A stretch of DNA of 11,897 bases from the NCBI GenBank assembly GCA_020249415.1, contig JADCFR010000294.1, positions 1 to 11,897 of the forward strand, given 5' to 3'. Positions 1 to 7,460 of this stretch are shown here, one piece after another. This stretch comes from Roseomonas sp. (GTDB taxonomy: Bacteria > Pseudomonadota > Alphaproteobacteria > Acetobacterales > Acetobacteraceae). Positions within the stretch are counted from its first letter, which is position 1. The number at the start of each line of letters is the position of its first letter. Both the position numbers and the translations under genes were made by a program. The notes beneath the pieces are model-generated. The model searched no databases. It was given only the letters and a program-made list of their open reading frames with translations, and was not told the DNA's origin.

Positions 1-365
1 AGGCCCCGCAGCGGCATGAAGGGCACGCCCTTTTCGGCGGCTTGCAACATGGTGTGCATGGCGGGGCAGGTGGCATCAATCACCTTGATCGCACCTGCGC
101 GCAACGCCGCCGAAAAGCGCGGCGCGAAGCCGGCCTCGCCGAGTGATACAGCACTTGTCTGCACACTCGCGACACAGCCTGCCCCAATCAGGATATCGGT
201 CGCAAAGCCTGAAACCGGTACGCCGATCAGATTGAGGTTGCGCACACCGCGCCGGATCAGCGCCTTGGCGAGCGCGACTGAGGGCAGGGAGTTATCCGGC
301 GGCAAGGCAAGGCTCGCCCCATCGGGCACCTCGGCGGCGAGCGCTTCAAGGGTTTGCAAATTCAT
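1..365 (-). CDS. CoA-transferase subunit A (family I, glutaconate/3-oxoacid type), 5' part only
   Basis: The first 121 codons of a minus-strand gene run off the left edge. The product resembles the alpha subunit of family I CoA-transferases, which together with a beta subunit move CoA between acyl-CoA and a free acid in the cytosol. Visible family features are the early PPDNSLPSVALAKALIRRG stretch, the NLIGVP segment near residue 45, TSAVSLGEAGFAPRF near residues 70-84, and the ending ATCPAMHTMLQ then GVPFMPLRG. Together these match the glutaconate CoA-transferase-like subgroup. The start is the ATG at 365-363, preceded by a good AAAGGAG at 7-nt spacing. The gene diverges from the acetyltransferase gene at 453. 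The substrate cannot be told, and the beta subunit and catalytic glutamate would lie outside the window. Confidence 0.82.
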   Translation of the reverse strand, partial: MNLQTLEALAAEVPDGASLALPPDNSLPSVALAKALIRRGVRNLNLIGVPVSGFATDILIGAGCVASVQTSAVSLGEAGFAPRFSAALRAGAIKVIDATCPAMHTMLQAAEKGVPFMPLRG

Positions 366-452
366 GGCGTGCTCCTTTGGCCTTATGCTACCGGGCGCGG
401 CCTGCCGGGGCTAGGGGCTGGTGCGGCTACACACCCAGGCTAAGAAGCGTTC
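366..452. promoter_or_regulatory. Divergent intergenic region, probable promoters for both sides
   Basis: These 87 bp separate the minus-strand CoA-transferase gene from the plus-strand acetyltransferase gene, so promoters for both must lie here or in the neighbouring coding ends. The minus-strand side has an AAAGGAG ribosome binding site at 373-379. The plus-strand side has only a weak AAGAAG at 443-448. No convincing -35/-10 pair was found by eye in either direction. Confidence 0.35.
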
Positions 453-1016
453 ATGGAACCTGTGACACTCACGACCCAAAGACTGACCCTCCGCCCCTGG
501 CGCGATGATGATCTGGCGCCGCTATTTGCCATTAATGGTGATCCGGAAAGCATGCGCTATTTCGCCGCCACCATGACGCGGGCCGAGAGCGATGCCTGGG
601 CCGCAAGGATGCGCGCGCATTTCGCCGATCATGGCTGGGGTTTTTGGGTGGTGGCGGAAGCAGCGACGGGCGATTTTGTGGGCGTGGTCGGGCTGATGAC
701 CATTCCCTGGCAGGCGGATTTCACCCCGGCGGTGGAAATCGGCTGGCGCATCGGGCCCCGCTTTCGCCGCCAGGGCTATGCGGCAGAAGCCGCCCGCGCG
801 GCCTTGGGCTTTGGCTTCGCGACACTTGGTCTGGACAAGATTGTCGCCTTCACCGTGCCGGGCAATGCGGCTTCCTGGAAGCTTATGGAAAAGCTCGGCA
901 TGCGCCATGAAGGGGAATTTGATCATCCGCGCCTGCCGGAAGGGCATCATTACCGGCGGCATTTGCTCTACAGCCTGACGGAGGCCCGCTGGCGTGACGC
1001 CGCGCGCTTGGGGTGA
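453..1016 (+). CDS. GNAT family N-acetyltransferase (RimJ/RimL type)
   Basis: This 187-residue cytosolic protein has the Acetyltransf_3 layout. It opens with TTQRLTLRPWRDDD, the usual first strand and helix of RimJ/RimL-like enzymes. FWVVAEAATGDFVGVVGL follows at residues 64-81, then EIGWRIGPRFRRQGYAAEA around 95-113, where the RRQGYA loop is the acetyl-CoA pyrophosphate-binding motif A. The N138/S141 and LMEKLGM segment at residues 144-150 is the typical motif B end. Length is normal for the family. The start is the ATG at 453 with a weak AAGAAG upstream. The family acetylates amino groups of proteins or small molecules using acetyl-CoA, but the substrate here is unknown. It is 41 bp upstream of the flavin reductase gene, so the two may be co-transcribed. 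Confidence 0.9.
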   Translation: MEPVTLTTQRLTLRPWRDDDLAPLFAINGDPESMRYFAATMTRAESDAWAARMRAHFADHGWGFWVVAEAATGDFVGVVGLMTIPWQADFTPAVEIGWRIGPRFRRQGYAAEAARAALGFGFATLGLDKIVAFTVPGNAASWKLMEKLGMRHEGEFDHPRLPEGHHYRRHLLYSLTEARWRDAARLG

Positions 1017-1043
1017 TAGAGCCTTCCCGCCCAAGCCCGCTGC

Positions 1044-1048
1044 AAGGA
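1044..1048 (+). promoter_or_regulatory. Ribosome binding site that fixes the flavin reductase start
   Basis: AAGGA lies 9 nt before the ATG at 1058. It argues for this start over the in-frame GTG at 1013, which overlaps the stop region of the acetyltransferase gene and would add 15 residues with no family similarity. Confidence 0.55.
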
Positions 1049-1057
1049 TTGCCCGCC

Positions 1058-1561
1058 ATGCCCATCTCTCGCCAGGAATTTCGCGATGCCATGGCCAGGC
1101 TGGGGGCGGCAGTGAATATCATCACGACAGATGGCGCGGCGGGGCAGGGCGGCATTACGGCAACCGCGGTGTGTTCCGTGACCGATGATCCACCGACGCT
1201 GCTGGTGTGTCTGAACCGCACCAGCCCGCGCAGTGCCTTGTTCCTGGCCAATGGCGTGCTGTGCGTGAATACGCTCTCAGCCGGGCAAAGCGCCGTTTCC
1301 AACGCCTTCTCCGCGCCCAGCGACAAGGCCGATATGGCAAGCCGCTTTGCCGCCGGGGTCTGGGGCAGGCTGGCAACCGGCGCGCCGGTGCTGGAAGGCG
1401 CGGCGGCGAGCTTTGATTGCCGCATCACGGAAGTCATGGAACAGGGCACACATAGCGTGGTCTTCGCCGAGGTTGAGGCCGTGCGCTTTGCCGATATGGC
1501 CGCCGGTTGCCTGATGTATTACGCGCGGTCCTATCACGGCCTGCCGATTGGGCCGGGTTGA
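1058..1561 (+). CDS. Flavin reductase family protein (RutF/HpaC-like)
   Basis: This 167-residue cytosolic protein has the fold of NAD(P)H:FMN/FAD reductases that supply reduced flavin to two-component monooxygenases. The N-terminal FRDAMARLGAAVNIITTDG is typical of the family. GITATAVCSVTDDPPTLLVCLN at residues 32-53 is the flavin-binding strand-loop-strand. NTLSAGQ (71-77), the SRFAAGVW segment near 95-102, FDCRITEV (119-126), THSVVFAEVEAV (131-142) and the C-terminal YYARSYHGL follow in the expected order. No partner monooxygenase is present, so the client pathway (pyrimidine, aromatic or other) is unknown. The gene lies between the acetyltransferase and sbtA genes on the same strand, with gaps of 41 and 44 bp. 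Confidence 0.9.
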   Translation: MPISRQEFRDAMARLGAAVNIITTDGAAGQGGITATAVCSVTDDPPTLLVCLNRTSPRSALFLANGVLCVNTLSAGQSAVSNAFSAPSDKADMASRFAAGVWGRLATGAPVLEGAAASFDCRITEVMEQGTHSVVFAEVEAVRFADMAAGCLMYYARSYHGLPIGPG

Positions 1562-1605
1562 AAAGCCTTTACACCGCAAAAGCCAAAGCCTAACCCGCGC
1601 CTCCC

Positions 1606-2565
1606 ATGTCATTCTTTGAAATCCTGCCCCCTTCGGTGCTGTTCTTCGCGCTTGGCTTCGCCGCCGCCGCGCTGCGTTCCGATCTTTCCGTGCCGGATGC
1701 GCTGGCCAAGACGCTTTCGCTTTATCTGATGATGGCGATTGGCCTGAAGGGCGGCATTGCCATTGCGCAGCCTGGCGCCTCGGCGGGGCTGATCCCGGCC
1801 TTGGCCGTCGGCATTGCGCTTTCGGCGCTGCTACCCCTGCCGGCCTATGGCTTGCTTCGCGCTGCCACGCCGCTTGATAAGGCGACGGCGGCGGCGGTCT
1901 CGGCACATTATGGCTCGGTCAGTGTGGTGACCTTTGCCGCGGCGGTCGGGCAATTGAACGCGACCAATACGCCTTATGAGGGCTTCATGCCCGCCGTGCT
2001 GGCGGCGATGGAAACGCCGGCGATTCTGACCGCGCTGCTGATTGCGCGGCGCGGCGGCGCGGCGACTTCGGGCGGGGCGCGGGAAATGGCGCGTGAAGTG
2101 TTTTTGAACGGGTCGGTCGTGCTGCTGCTGGGCGCCTTTCTGATTGGCTGGCTGGGCGGGGCGGCGGCTGATCGGCAATTGGCGCCCTTTATCACCGCGC
2201 TTTTCCCCGGTGCGCTGTGTCTTTTCCTGCTCGAGATGGGCATCACCGCGGCGCGGCGTTTGCGTGATCGGGGCCGGGGGCTGGATGCGCGGCTGATTGG
2301 CTTTGCGCTGCTGATGCCGCTGCTGGGTGGCGCGGCGGGGCTGGCGGGTGGCTTGCTGGTCGGGCTTTCCACAGGCGGGGTGGGGCTCATGGCGGTACTG
2401 GGGGCATCGGCTTCCTATATCGCGGTGCCGGCGGCGATGCGCCTCGCGCTGCCTTCCGCCGATGCCGGGATTTACGTGACCCTTTCCTTGGCGATCACCT
2501 TCCCCTTCAATGTGCTGGCTGGCATCCCACTTTGGCTTTGGGCGGCGCGGCTGGCCACACAATAA
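1606..2565 (+). CDS. sbtA: SbtA-family sodium-dependent bicarbonate permease
   Basis: This 319-residue hydrophobic membrane protein has about ten predicted membrane segments in two repeated halves. Members of this family (formerly DUF897) include cyanobacterial SbtA, which imports bicarbonate with sodium. Diagnostic stretches are the N-terminal LPPSVLFFALGF, YLMMAIGLKGG near residues 40-50, AHYGSVSVVTFAAA near 100-113 at the end of the first inverted repeat, and the second-half LGASASYIAVPAAMRLALP with SLAITFPFNVLAGIPL near the C terminus. The small PII-like gene 15 bp downstream is the usual SbtB partner, which strengthens the call. The start is the ATG at 1606, although no strong ribosome binding site precedes it. 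In a likely heterotroph it may serve anaplerotic carboxylation or pH balance, and transport of bicarbonate itself is inferred. Confidence 0.88.
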   Translation: MSFFEILPPSVLFFALGFAAAALRSDLSVPDALAKTLSLYLMMAIGLKGGIAIAQPGASAGLIPALAVGIALSALLPLPAYGLLRAATPLDKATAAAVSAHYGSVSVVTFAAAVGQLNATNTPYEGFMPAVLAAMETPAILTALLIARRGGAATSGGAREMAREVFLNGSVVLLLGAFLIGWLGGAAADRQLAPFITALFPGALCLFLLEMGITAARRLRDRGRGLDARLIGFALLMPLLGGAAGLAGGLLVGLSTGGVGLMAVLGASASYIAVPAAMRLALPSADAGIYVTLSLAITFPFNVLAGIPLWLWAARLATQ

Positions 2566-2580
2566 ACGGGGGAATGGGCC

Positions 2581-2883
2581 ATGCATGGGCGAAAGCGCAT
2601 TGAAATCATTGTGGAAGCCGTGCGGGCCGAGGCAGTAACCCTGCTGCTGGACCGCATGGGCGCGACCGGCTGGACCATCCTGCCTGTGCTTGCCGGGCGC
2701 GGCCATCAGGGCATTCGCCGCGCCGGCGATCCTGGCGGCGTTGATGACAATGTGCTGGTGCTCTGCATCACCTCGGCGGAGGTGGCTTCACAAGTGCTGG
2801 CGGCGGAGGGCGAATTGCTCGGTGCGCGGCCTGCGATTGTCACGCTTTCGGATTGCCAGGTGCTGCGGGCAGATCATTTCTGA
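2581..2883 (+). CDS. PII-like regulator, SbtB-like partner of SbtA
   Basis: This 100-residue cytosolic protein has a ferredoxin-like PII pattern. KRIEIIVEAVRAEAVTLLLDRMGATGWTILP (residues 5-35) gives the first strand, helix and strand. A glycine-rich exposed T-loop, AGRGHQGIRRAGDPGGVDDN, occupies residues 38-57. A second strand-helix-strand runs from VLVLCITS to AIVTLSD. SbtB proteins form trimers that bind adenine nucleotides (including cyclic AMP in cyanobacteria) and inhibit SbtA by inserting the T-loop. Position directly after sbtA, 15 bp away and behind GGGGGA, supports that role. The protein ends at ADHF and lacks the C-terminal CGPxGC redox loop of many cyanobacterial SbtB proteins. 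Ligand and activity are inferred. Confidence 0.78.
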   Translation: MHGRKRIEIIVEAVRAEAVTLLLDRMGATGWTILPVLAGRGHQGIRRAGDPGGVDDNVLVLCITSAEVASQVLAAEGELLGARPAIVTLSDCQVLRADHF

Positions 2884-2930
2884 ACGGGTTTTGGTTGACC
2901 TTGGACGGCGCGCGGGCCTAGGGAGTTCCC

Positions 2931-3836
2931 ATGGGAAAGCCAGCGGGATCGGTGTTTGGCCTCAGCGCCGCCAAGCTTTGGCTTGGGGTCGGGTTTTTTT
3001 TGTTGGCCCCGCTGACGGCCTTTGCCGCGCCCGATACGCCCACCAGCCCGCAACGTCCCGCCGCGACCAATGCCGCCGCGCGTCTCGCGCCACCTGCGCT
3101 TCCCGAACCTTGGGGGCTTTGCGCCGCTGCCATTGCGGCGGCAGAGCGTGATGCGGGGATGCCGGCGGGTTTGCTCGGCGCCATCGCCAAGGTTGAAACC
3201 GGGCGCCGCGCCCCAGATGGCAGTGTGCAGCCTTGGCCCTGGTCCTACAACGCCGCCGGCGATGGCCGCTACGCCGCTTCCAATGCCGAGGCGATCCAGG
3301 AAGTACGGGCGATTCAGGCGCGGGGCGTGCGTTCCATTGATATCGGCTGCATGCAGGTCAATTTGCTGCATCACCCGCAAGCTTTTGCCAGCCTTGAGGC
3401 GGGCTTTGATCCCGCCACGAATGTTGCCTATGCGGTACGGTTCCTGCGCGAATTGCACGCGCGCACGGGGGATTGGAACCAGGCGGTTGCCATGTATCAT
3501 TCCGCCACGCCGGAACGCGGCCTGATCTATCAGCAGCGCGTCATGGCGGCGTTGAGTGGCACTGGGTTTGTCCCAGGTCCCGCGCCTGGGGTGATCCCCC
3601 TGCCGGGCCCCGCCATGGCAGGGCTTTGCGCTTCCGGGCGTGGCGCGGTGATGCTGATTGGCGCGCGTGAACCAAGCCTGAAGCCCGTGCCGACGACGCC
3701 CGAGGTTGACTTGCGGCTGCGTGGCGGCGGCGCTCCCGGCCCGGCGGCGCGGACGCGCATCATGTGCCTGCCGAAACCAGGCGCAGGCCCGATGGAAGTG
3801 GCAGAGGCGCGGCCAACAACAGCCGCGCGGCGTTGA
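2931..3836 (+). CDS. Secreted lytic transglycosylase (SLT domain)
   Basis: This 301-residue protein should cleave the beta-1,4 bond of peptidoglycan in the periplasm, forming 1,6-anhydro-muramic ends. Residues 1-32 look like a Sec signal peptide (basic start, hydrophobic LWLGVGFFLLAPLTAFA, cleavage after AFA). A Pro/Ala-rich linker runs to about residue 60, followed by an SLT domain at about 63-207. AIAKVETGR holds the probable catalytic Glu89. PWPWSYNAAGDG (101-112), SIDIGCMQVNLLHHP (135-149), WNQAVAMYHSATP and the final Y200 are family hallmarks, and C64 with C140 may form a disulfide. The last 90 residues are Pro/Gly/Ala-rich with no recognised domain. The start at 2931 has GGGAG upstream. 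It converges with the RTX gene. Confidence 0.88.
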   Translation: MGKPAGSVFGLSAAKLWLGVGFFLLAPLTAFAAPDTPTSPQRPAATNAAARLAPPALPEPWGLCAAAIAAAERDAGMPAGLLGAIAKVETGRRAPDGSVQPWPWSYNAAGDGRYAASNAEAIQEVRAIQARGVRSIDIGCMQVNLLHHPQAFASLEAGFDPATNVAYAVRFLRELHARTGDWNQAVAMYHSATPERGLIYQQRVMAALSGTGFVPGPAPGVIPLPGPAMAGLCASGRGAVMLIGAREPSLKPVPTTPEVDLRLRGGGAPGPAARTRIMCLPKPGAGPMEVAEARPTTAARR

Positions 3837-3845
3837 ACGGTTTCA

Positions 3846-3866
3846 GGCGGGCCTTCTTGTCCCACC
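3846..3866 (-). terminator. Hairpin just after the RTX stop codon, weak terminator candidate
   Basis: Read on the minus strand, GGTGGG (3866-3861) and CCCGCC (3851-3846) can pair as six base pairs with one G-U wobble around a 9-nt loop. The hairpin begins 3 nt after the RTX stop codon, in the spacer between two convergent genes. No U-run follows it, so it is at best a weak or Rho-assisted terminator. On the plus strand the same stem has a C-A mismatch, so it serves the transglycosylase gene less well. Confidence 0.3.
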
Positions 3867-3869
3867 CAT

Positions 3870-5039
3870 TCAGGGGAAGGCAAAGAGCGCCAGTATATCC
3901 TGCACGGTGATATTCTGCGCGAGGATGATATCATCCCCTGCGCCGCCATTGAAGTTATTCGCGAGCCCATTGCTAATGAAGATAACGCCGCCGGTGCCGC
4001 CCGTGACGGTGATGCCGGTTACGCCCGCAGCAATCACGATCTGCTCGACATGATTGGGCATGGTGAAGCTGACGGAGGTGTATACCGTGTCCGAACCGCC
4101 GCCATCGGCTTCCAGCACCAGATCAAGCGCATTGTCCACCTGGAAGAAATCATTGCCGATGCCGCCATCCATGGTATCCGCGCCATCATTGCCCAGCAGA
4201 CAATCATCGCCCGCGCCACCGAAGATGCTGTCATCCCCGCCACCACCCAGCGCCGTATCATCACCGGCAAGCCCATCATAGGTGTCATTGCCGCCGGCCA
4301 AATCTATAAAGTCATCGTTTACTGTACCGCTCAGATTCTCGGCAGCACTGATCACGATGGGCTCTTCCGGCCCTATTGAAACAATCGAAGCGGGCGCGAA
4401 TGCTTGGCCGCTGGGCGCGATGCCGGGGGCGCTGCCGCCATAAAGCCGGTCCGAACCACCACCGCCGGAAATGATATCCGAACCATCTTCGCCTGCCAGC
4501 GTGTCATCACCAGCGCCGCCGCCAAGGAAATCATCCCCAGCCCCGCCCAGCAGGCAGTCATTCCCCCCGCCGGACAGGATGTAATCATTGTCATTGCCAC
4601 CCATCACGGTGAAGGCGCCGCCATCTTCCTGCAGGCTCAGGATTCCGCCATCCGTTCGGATTCTTTCAATGCCGGCAAAGCGGGTAATGACGCCGCCTGC
4701 GGAAACCACATAGGTATCGGCAGCGTTTTCCAGATTGACCGTGACCGAACCAAAGCCGGAGAAATCAGCGACATCATCGCCAGCACCGCCAAAGAGATAA
4801 TCGAGGCCAATGCCCGCCTTCAGCGTATCATCGCCATCGCCGCCCATGAGCGTATCGGCATCGGCGCCGCCATCCAGCCAATCGGCACCATTTCCGCCAA
4901 GGAGCGAATCATTCCCCGCATCGCCCTCGATGAAATCATTGCCGCCCAGTCCCTGATAGGTATCATTACCCGCAAGCAGGGCGATCGTGTCATGCCCTTC
5001 CATACCGGACAGATCATCATCGAAAATGGTGCCAGACAT
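3870..5039 (-). CDS. RTX (hemolysin-type) calcium-binding repeat protein
   Basis: This 389-residue protein consists mostly of glycine/aspartate-rich nonapeptide repeats of the GGxGxDxLx kind. These bind calcium between turns and fold as parallel beta-rolls after secretion. Three repeat blocks are visible, at about residues 18-90, 146-202 and 240-298. They are split by a beta-rich spacer (91-145), a Pro/Ala-rich linker (203-237) and a C-terminal module (299-350: VDNALDLVLE, TVYTSVSFTMP) common in serralysin-like RTX tails. A last repeat GGAGDD precedes the hydrophobic tail ILALFAFP, which could be a type I secretion signal. There is no N-terminal signal peptide and no catalytic domain. Two cysteines (162, 280) fall inside repeats, which is unusual for this class. 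The start has a GGGGAGAG ribosome binding site. No secretion genes are nearby, and the function is unknown. Confidence 0.9.
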   Translation of the reverse strand: MSGTIFDDDLSGMEGHDTIALLAGNDTYQGLGGNDFIEGDAGNDSLLGGNGADWLDGGADADTLMGGDGDDTLKAGIGLDYLFGGAGDDVADFSGFGSVTVNLENAADTYVVSAGGVITRFAGIERIRTDGGILSLQEDGGAFTVMGGNDNDYILSGGGNDCLLGGAGDDFLGGGAGDDTLAGEDGSDIISGGGGSDRLYGGSAPGIAPSGQAFAPASIVSIGPEEPIVISAAENLSGTVNDDFIDLAGGNDTYDGLAGDDTALGGGGDDSIFGGAGDDCLLGNDGADTMDGGIGNDFFQVDNALDLVLEADGGGSDTVYTSVSFTMPNHVEQIVIAAGVTGITVTGGTGGVIFISNGLANNFNGGAGDDIILAQNITVQDILALFAFP

Positions 5040-5354
5040 CCAGACTCTCCCCGCAAGACTGAATTCCCTGGGACGTATCAGCTTTACTTTACATCACCAG
5101 AGACGCACTGAACGTTCATTCGGTTGCATGTTCCAGCCAGCCTGGTGCTTTCACTTGGCGCGAACACGCTCCGCAGCGCATCGAAACACCCAGCGCCTAA
5201 TGGCCTTCACGGATGAAAGCTTACGTCCGCGCAAGCGGTTTTGGCAATCAGGAAATCACCGGGAATGGAATGAAATGGGGATACAAAGGGGGAAACTGCA
5301 CCACAATCCTGGGTTGTATTTCCAAAGAAAAGCGAAAAATCTGAACTCCGAGCC
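5040..5354. other. Gene-free 315-bp region between serS and the RTX gene
   Basis: This spacer is visibly more AT-rich than its surroundings and no reading frame in it has a recognisable product. Near the RTX end it holds the ribosome binding site (minus-strand GGGGAGAG at 5045-5052), AT-rich sequence at 5080-5095, and the perfect palindrome at 5109-5118. The RTX promoter should lie here, but no clear -35/-10 pair was found by eye. Near the serS end (5335-5354) the minus strand has T-rich runs (ATTTTTCGCTTTTCTTT) without a convincing preceding hairpin, so a serS terminator cannot be assigned. Confidence 0.6.
5109..5118. promoter_or_regulatory. Perfect 10-bp palindrome upstream of the RTX gene, possible operator
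   Basis: TGAACGTTCA reads the same on both strands. It is centred about 75 bp upstream of the RTX start codon, in a region otherwise free of genes. Its size and position would suit a dimeric repressor or activator site, but a 10-bp palindrome can also arise by chance and no regulator gene is adjacent. Confidence 0.25.
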
Positions 5355-6629
5355 TTATCCAGCCCCAATCCGCGCCAGCCCGCCCATATAGGGCCGCAGT
5401 ACCTCAGGGATGGCGATGCTGCCATCTGCCTGCTGATGGGTTTCCAGCACCGCAATCAGCGCGCGCCCCACCGCCACGCCGGATCCGTTCAGCGTATGCA
5501 GGAAATGCGTGCCCTTGGCGTCCTTGGCGCGGTAGCGCGCGCCCATGCGCCGCGCCTGGAAGTCTCGGCAATTGGAACAGGATGAAATCTCCCGCCAGGC
5601 GCCTTGGCCAGGCAGCCAGACTTCCAGATCATAGGTGCGCGCGGCGCCAAAGCCGGTATCGCCGGCGCATAGAATAATCCGCCGCCAGACCAGGCCCAAT
5701 TCGGTCAGCACGCGCTCCGCGCAGCGTGTCATGCGTTCATGTTCGGCGTCGCTATCTTCGGGCTTGACGATGGAAACGAGTTCCACCTTGGCGAATTGAT
5801 GCTGGCGCAGCATGCCGCGCGTATCGCGCCCGGCGCTGCCGGCTTCAGACCGGAAGCAGGGCGAAAGCGCGGTCAGGCGTATGGGAAGATCGGCTTCCGC
5901 CATGATCTCCTGCGCGGCGAAATTGGTCAGCGGCACTTCGGCGGTTGGGATCAGCCAGCGGCCATCGGTGGTACGGAACAAATCCTCGGCAAATTTCGGC
6001 AATTGGCCAGTGCCATACATGGTGGTGTCATTCACCAGAAGCGGCACGGCGCTTTCGGTATAGCCATGCGCCTCGGTATGCAGATTGAGCATCCATTGCC
6101 CAAGCGCACGTTCCAGCCGCGCAAGAGCACCTTTCAGCACCGTGAAACGCGCGCCGGCAAGCTTGGCGGCGGTCGCGAAATCCATCAGGCCAAGCGCTTC
6201 GCCCAATTCGAAATGCTGCTTGGGCGTGAAGGGGAATTCGGGTGGCTTACCATGCTGATGCTGCACCAGATTGGCGCTTTCATCGCGCCCATCCGGAACT
6301 TCGGCATCCAGGATATTGGGCAGGGTTTCCAGCGCAGCCTGTTGCGCGGCCTCGGCCTTCGCCGCTTCGGCTTCCAGTGCGGCCATGTCATCGCGCAGTT
6401 GTACCGCTTCGGCTTCCAGCGCCGCCGTATCGGCGCCCTGGCGCTTGGCCATGCCGATATCCTTGGACAGCGCATTGCGCCGCGCCTGCTTTTCCTGCAA
6501 CGCGGTTTGCGCTGCGCGCCGCGCTTCATCATGCGCCAGAATGCCGGAAGCCGCCGGGGCAATGCCCCGCCGCGCCAAAGCCGCATCGAAAGCCGCCGGA
6601 TCGGCGCGCAATTGCCTTATGTCATGCAT
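5355..6629 (-). CDS. serS: Seryl-tRNA synthetase
   Basis: This 424-residue class II aminoacyl-tRNA synthetase charges tRNA-Ser (and tRNA-Sec where present) with serine using ATP, in the cytosol. Residues 1 to about 110 form the long antiparallel coiled-coil arm that grips the tRNA variable arm, rich in Ala, Glu, Lys and Arg. The catalytic domain shows the serine-binding TAE triad (229-231), motif 2 as [17 protein letters not shown] (256-272), and motif 3 around [16 protein letters not shown] (381-396), with [11 protein letters not shown] near the end. Length is normal. The start is the ATG at 6629 behind GAAGGA at 8-nt spacing. It lies 24 bp after tatC, as in many alphaproteobacteria, and is probably the last gene of the scp-tat operon. 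Confidence 0.97.
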   Translation of the reverse strand: MHDIRQLRADPAAFDAALARRGIAPAASGILAHDEARRAAQTALQEKQARRNALSKDIGMAKRQGADTAALEAEAVQLRDDMAALEAEAAKAEAAQQAALETLPNILDAEVPDGRDESANLVQHQHGKPPEFPFTPKQHFELGEALGLMDFATAAKLAGARFTVLKGALARLERALGQWMLNLHTEAHGYTESAVPLLVNDTTMYGTGQLPKFAEDLFRTTDGRWLIPTAEVPLTNFAAQEIMAEADLPIRLTALSPCFRSEAGSAGRDTRGMLRQHQFAKVELVSIVKPEDSDAEHERMTRCAERVLTELGLVWRRIILCAGDTGFGAARTYDLEVWLPGQGAWREISSCSNCRDFQARRMGARYRAKDAKGTHFLHTLNGSGVAVGRALIAVLETHQQADGSIAIPEVLRPYMGGLARIGAG

Positions 6630-6653
6630 GCTAAAGATCCTTCAGTTGGATCG

Positions 6654-7451
6654 TTACGTCTTGCTGCTCTCGTCTTCGGTCTTTGGTGTCATCCACCGCG
6701 CCGCCAGGATGGAGATTTCATAAAGCAGGATCAGCGGCACCGCCAAGCCGATCTGGCTGATCACATCGGGCGGTGTCAGGATCGCGGCCGCCACGAACAT
6801 GCCAACAATGGCGTAGCGGCGGCCTTTTCTCAGGCTTTCCACATTCAGAATACCAACCCGACACAACAGCGTAAGCAGCACCGGCAATTGAAACGCAATG
6901 CCAAAGGCCAGGATCATATGCATGACCAGCGACAGATATTCACCGACCTTCGCTTCCAATTGCACCGGAATACCTTCCGATCCCGGAGGTGTTTCGAAGG
7001 AGATGAAAAATTGCCAGGCCAGCGGGAAGATGAAGTAATAGGCCAAGGCCGCACCCGCCAAAAACAGAAAGGGCGAGGCGATCAGGAAGGGCATGATGGC
7101 GCGTTTTTCGCTCCGATACAGCCCCGGCGCCACAAACAGCCAAAGTTGTGTGGCCCACATCGGGAAGGAAAAGAACACGGCGCCGAAGAAGGCCACCTTC
7201 AAATAGGTGAAAAAGGCTTCATACAGCGCGGTGAAGATCATGCGCCGATCACCGCCACCCTGCTTCATCAGGATATCGGCCAGGGGCTGCGCCAGAAAGG
7301 CGTAAATTTGCGGCGAAAAATAATAGCAGACCGCAAAAGCCGCAGCGAAACCGCCAACGGACCACAAGAGCCGCGTACGCAGCTCCTTCAAATGGTCCAT
7401 GAGCGGCATGGCCTTGTCGTTTATCGGATCGTCATCCCGGGTGGTGGACAC
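6654..7451 (-). CDS. tatC: Sec-independent protein translocase subunit TatC
   Basis: This 265-residue inner-membrane protein is the receptor core of the twin-arginine translocase, which recognises RR signal peptides and exports folded proteins. Family signs are the cytoplasmic N-terminal MDHLKELRTRLL (18-29), LYEAFFTYLKVAFF (76-89), FVAPGLYRSEKR (106-117) ending the first periplasmic loop, AYYFIFPLAWQFF (137-149), YLSLVMHMILAFGIAFQLP and LTPPDVISQ (225-233). Six membrane helices are expected. It starts with GTG at 7451, behind GAGGAA at 5-nt spacing. The start is 9 bp after the tatB stop, which suggests translational coupling. Confidence 0.97.
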   Translation of the reverse strand: MSTTRDDDPINDKAMPLMDHLKELRTRLLWSVGGFAAAFAVCYYFSPQIYAFLAQPLADILMKQGGGDRRMIFTALYEAFFTYLKVAFFGAVFFSFPMWATQLWLFVAPGLYRSEKRAIMPFLIASPFLFLAGAALAYYFIFPLAWQFFISFETPPGSEGIPVQLEAKVGEYLSLVMHMILAFGIAFQLPVLLTLLCRVGILNVESLRKGRRYAIVGMFVAAAILTPPDVISQIGLAVPLILLYEISILAARWMTPKTEDESSKT

Positions 7452-7460
7452 GGAAATTCC

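Noticed and set aside
4440..4990. Regular repeats that might be taken for a CRISPR array or tandem DNA repeat
   Set aside because: The periodicity is that of 27-bp nonapeptide codon repeats of the RTX protein, in frame and degenerate, without identical repeats separated by unique spacers.
4404..5111. Plus-strand frame of 235 codons antisense to the RTX gene
   Set aside because: The repeated GGxGxDD codons of the RTX gene produce an Ile/Ala/Ala-Pro-rich mirror frame without stops. It is a by-product of the repeat, not a gene.
5207..5455. Possible 82-codon minus-strand gene across the serS 3' end and the following spacer
   Set aside because: It overlaps the end of serS in a different frame, has no ribosome binding site that stands out, and its composition fits no known family.
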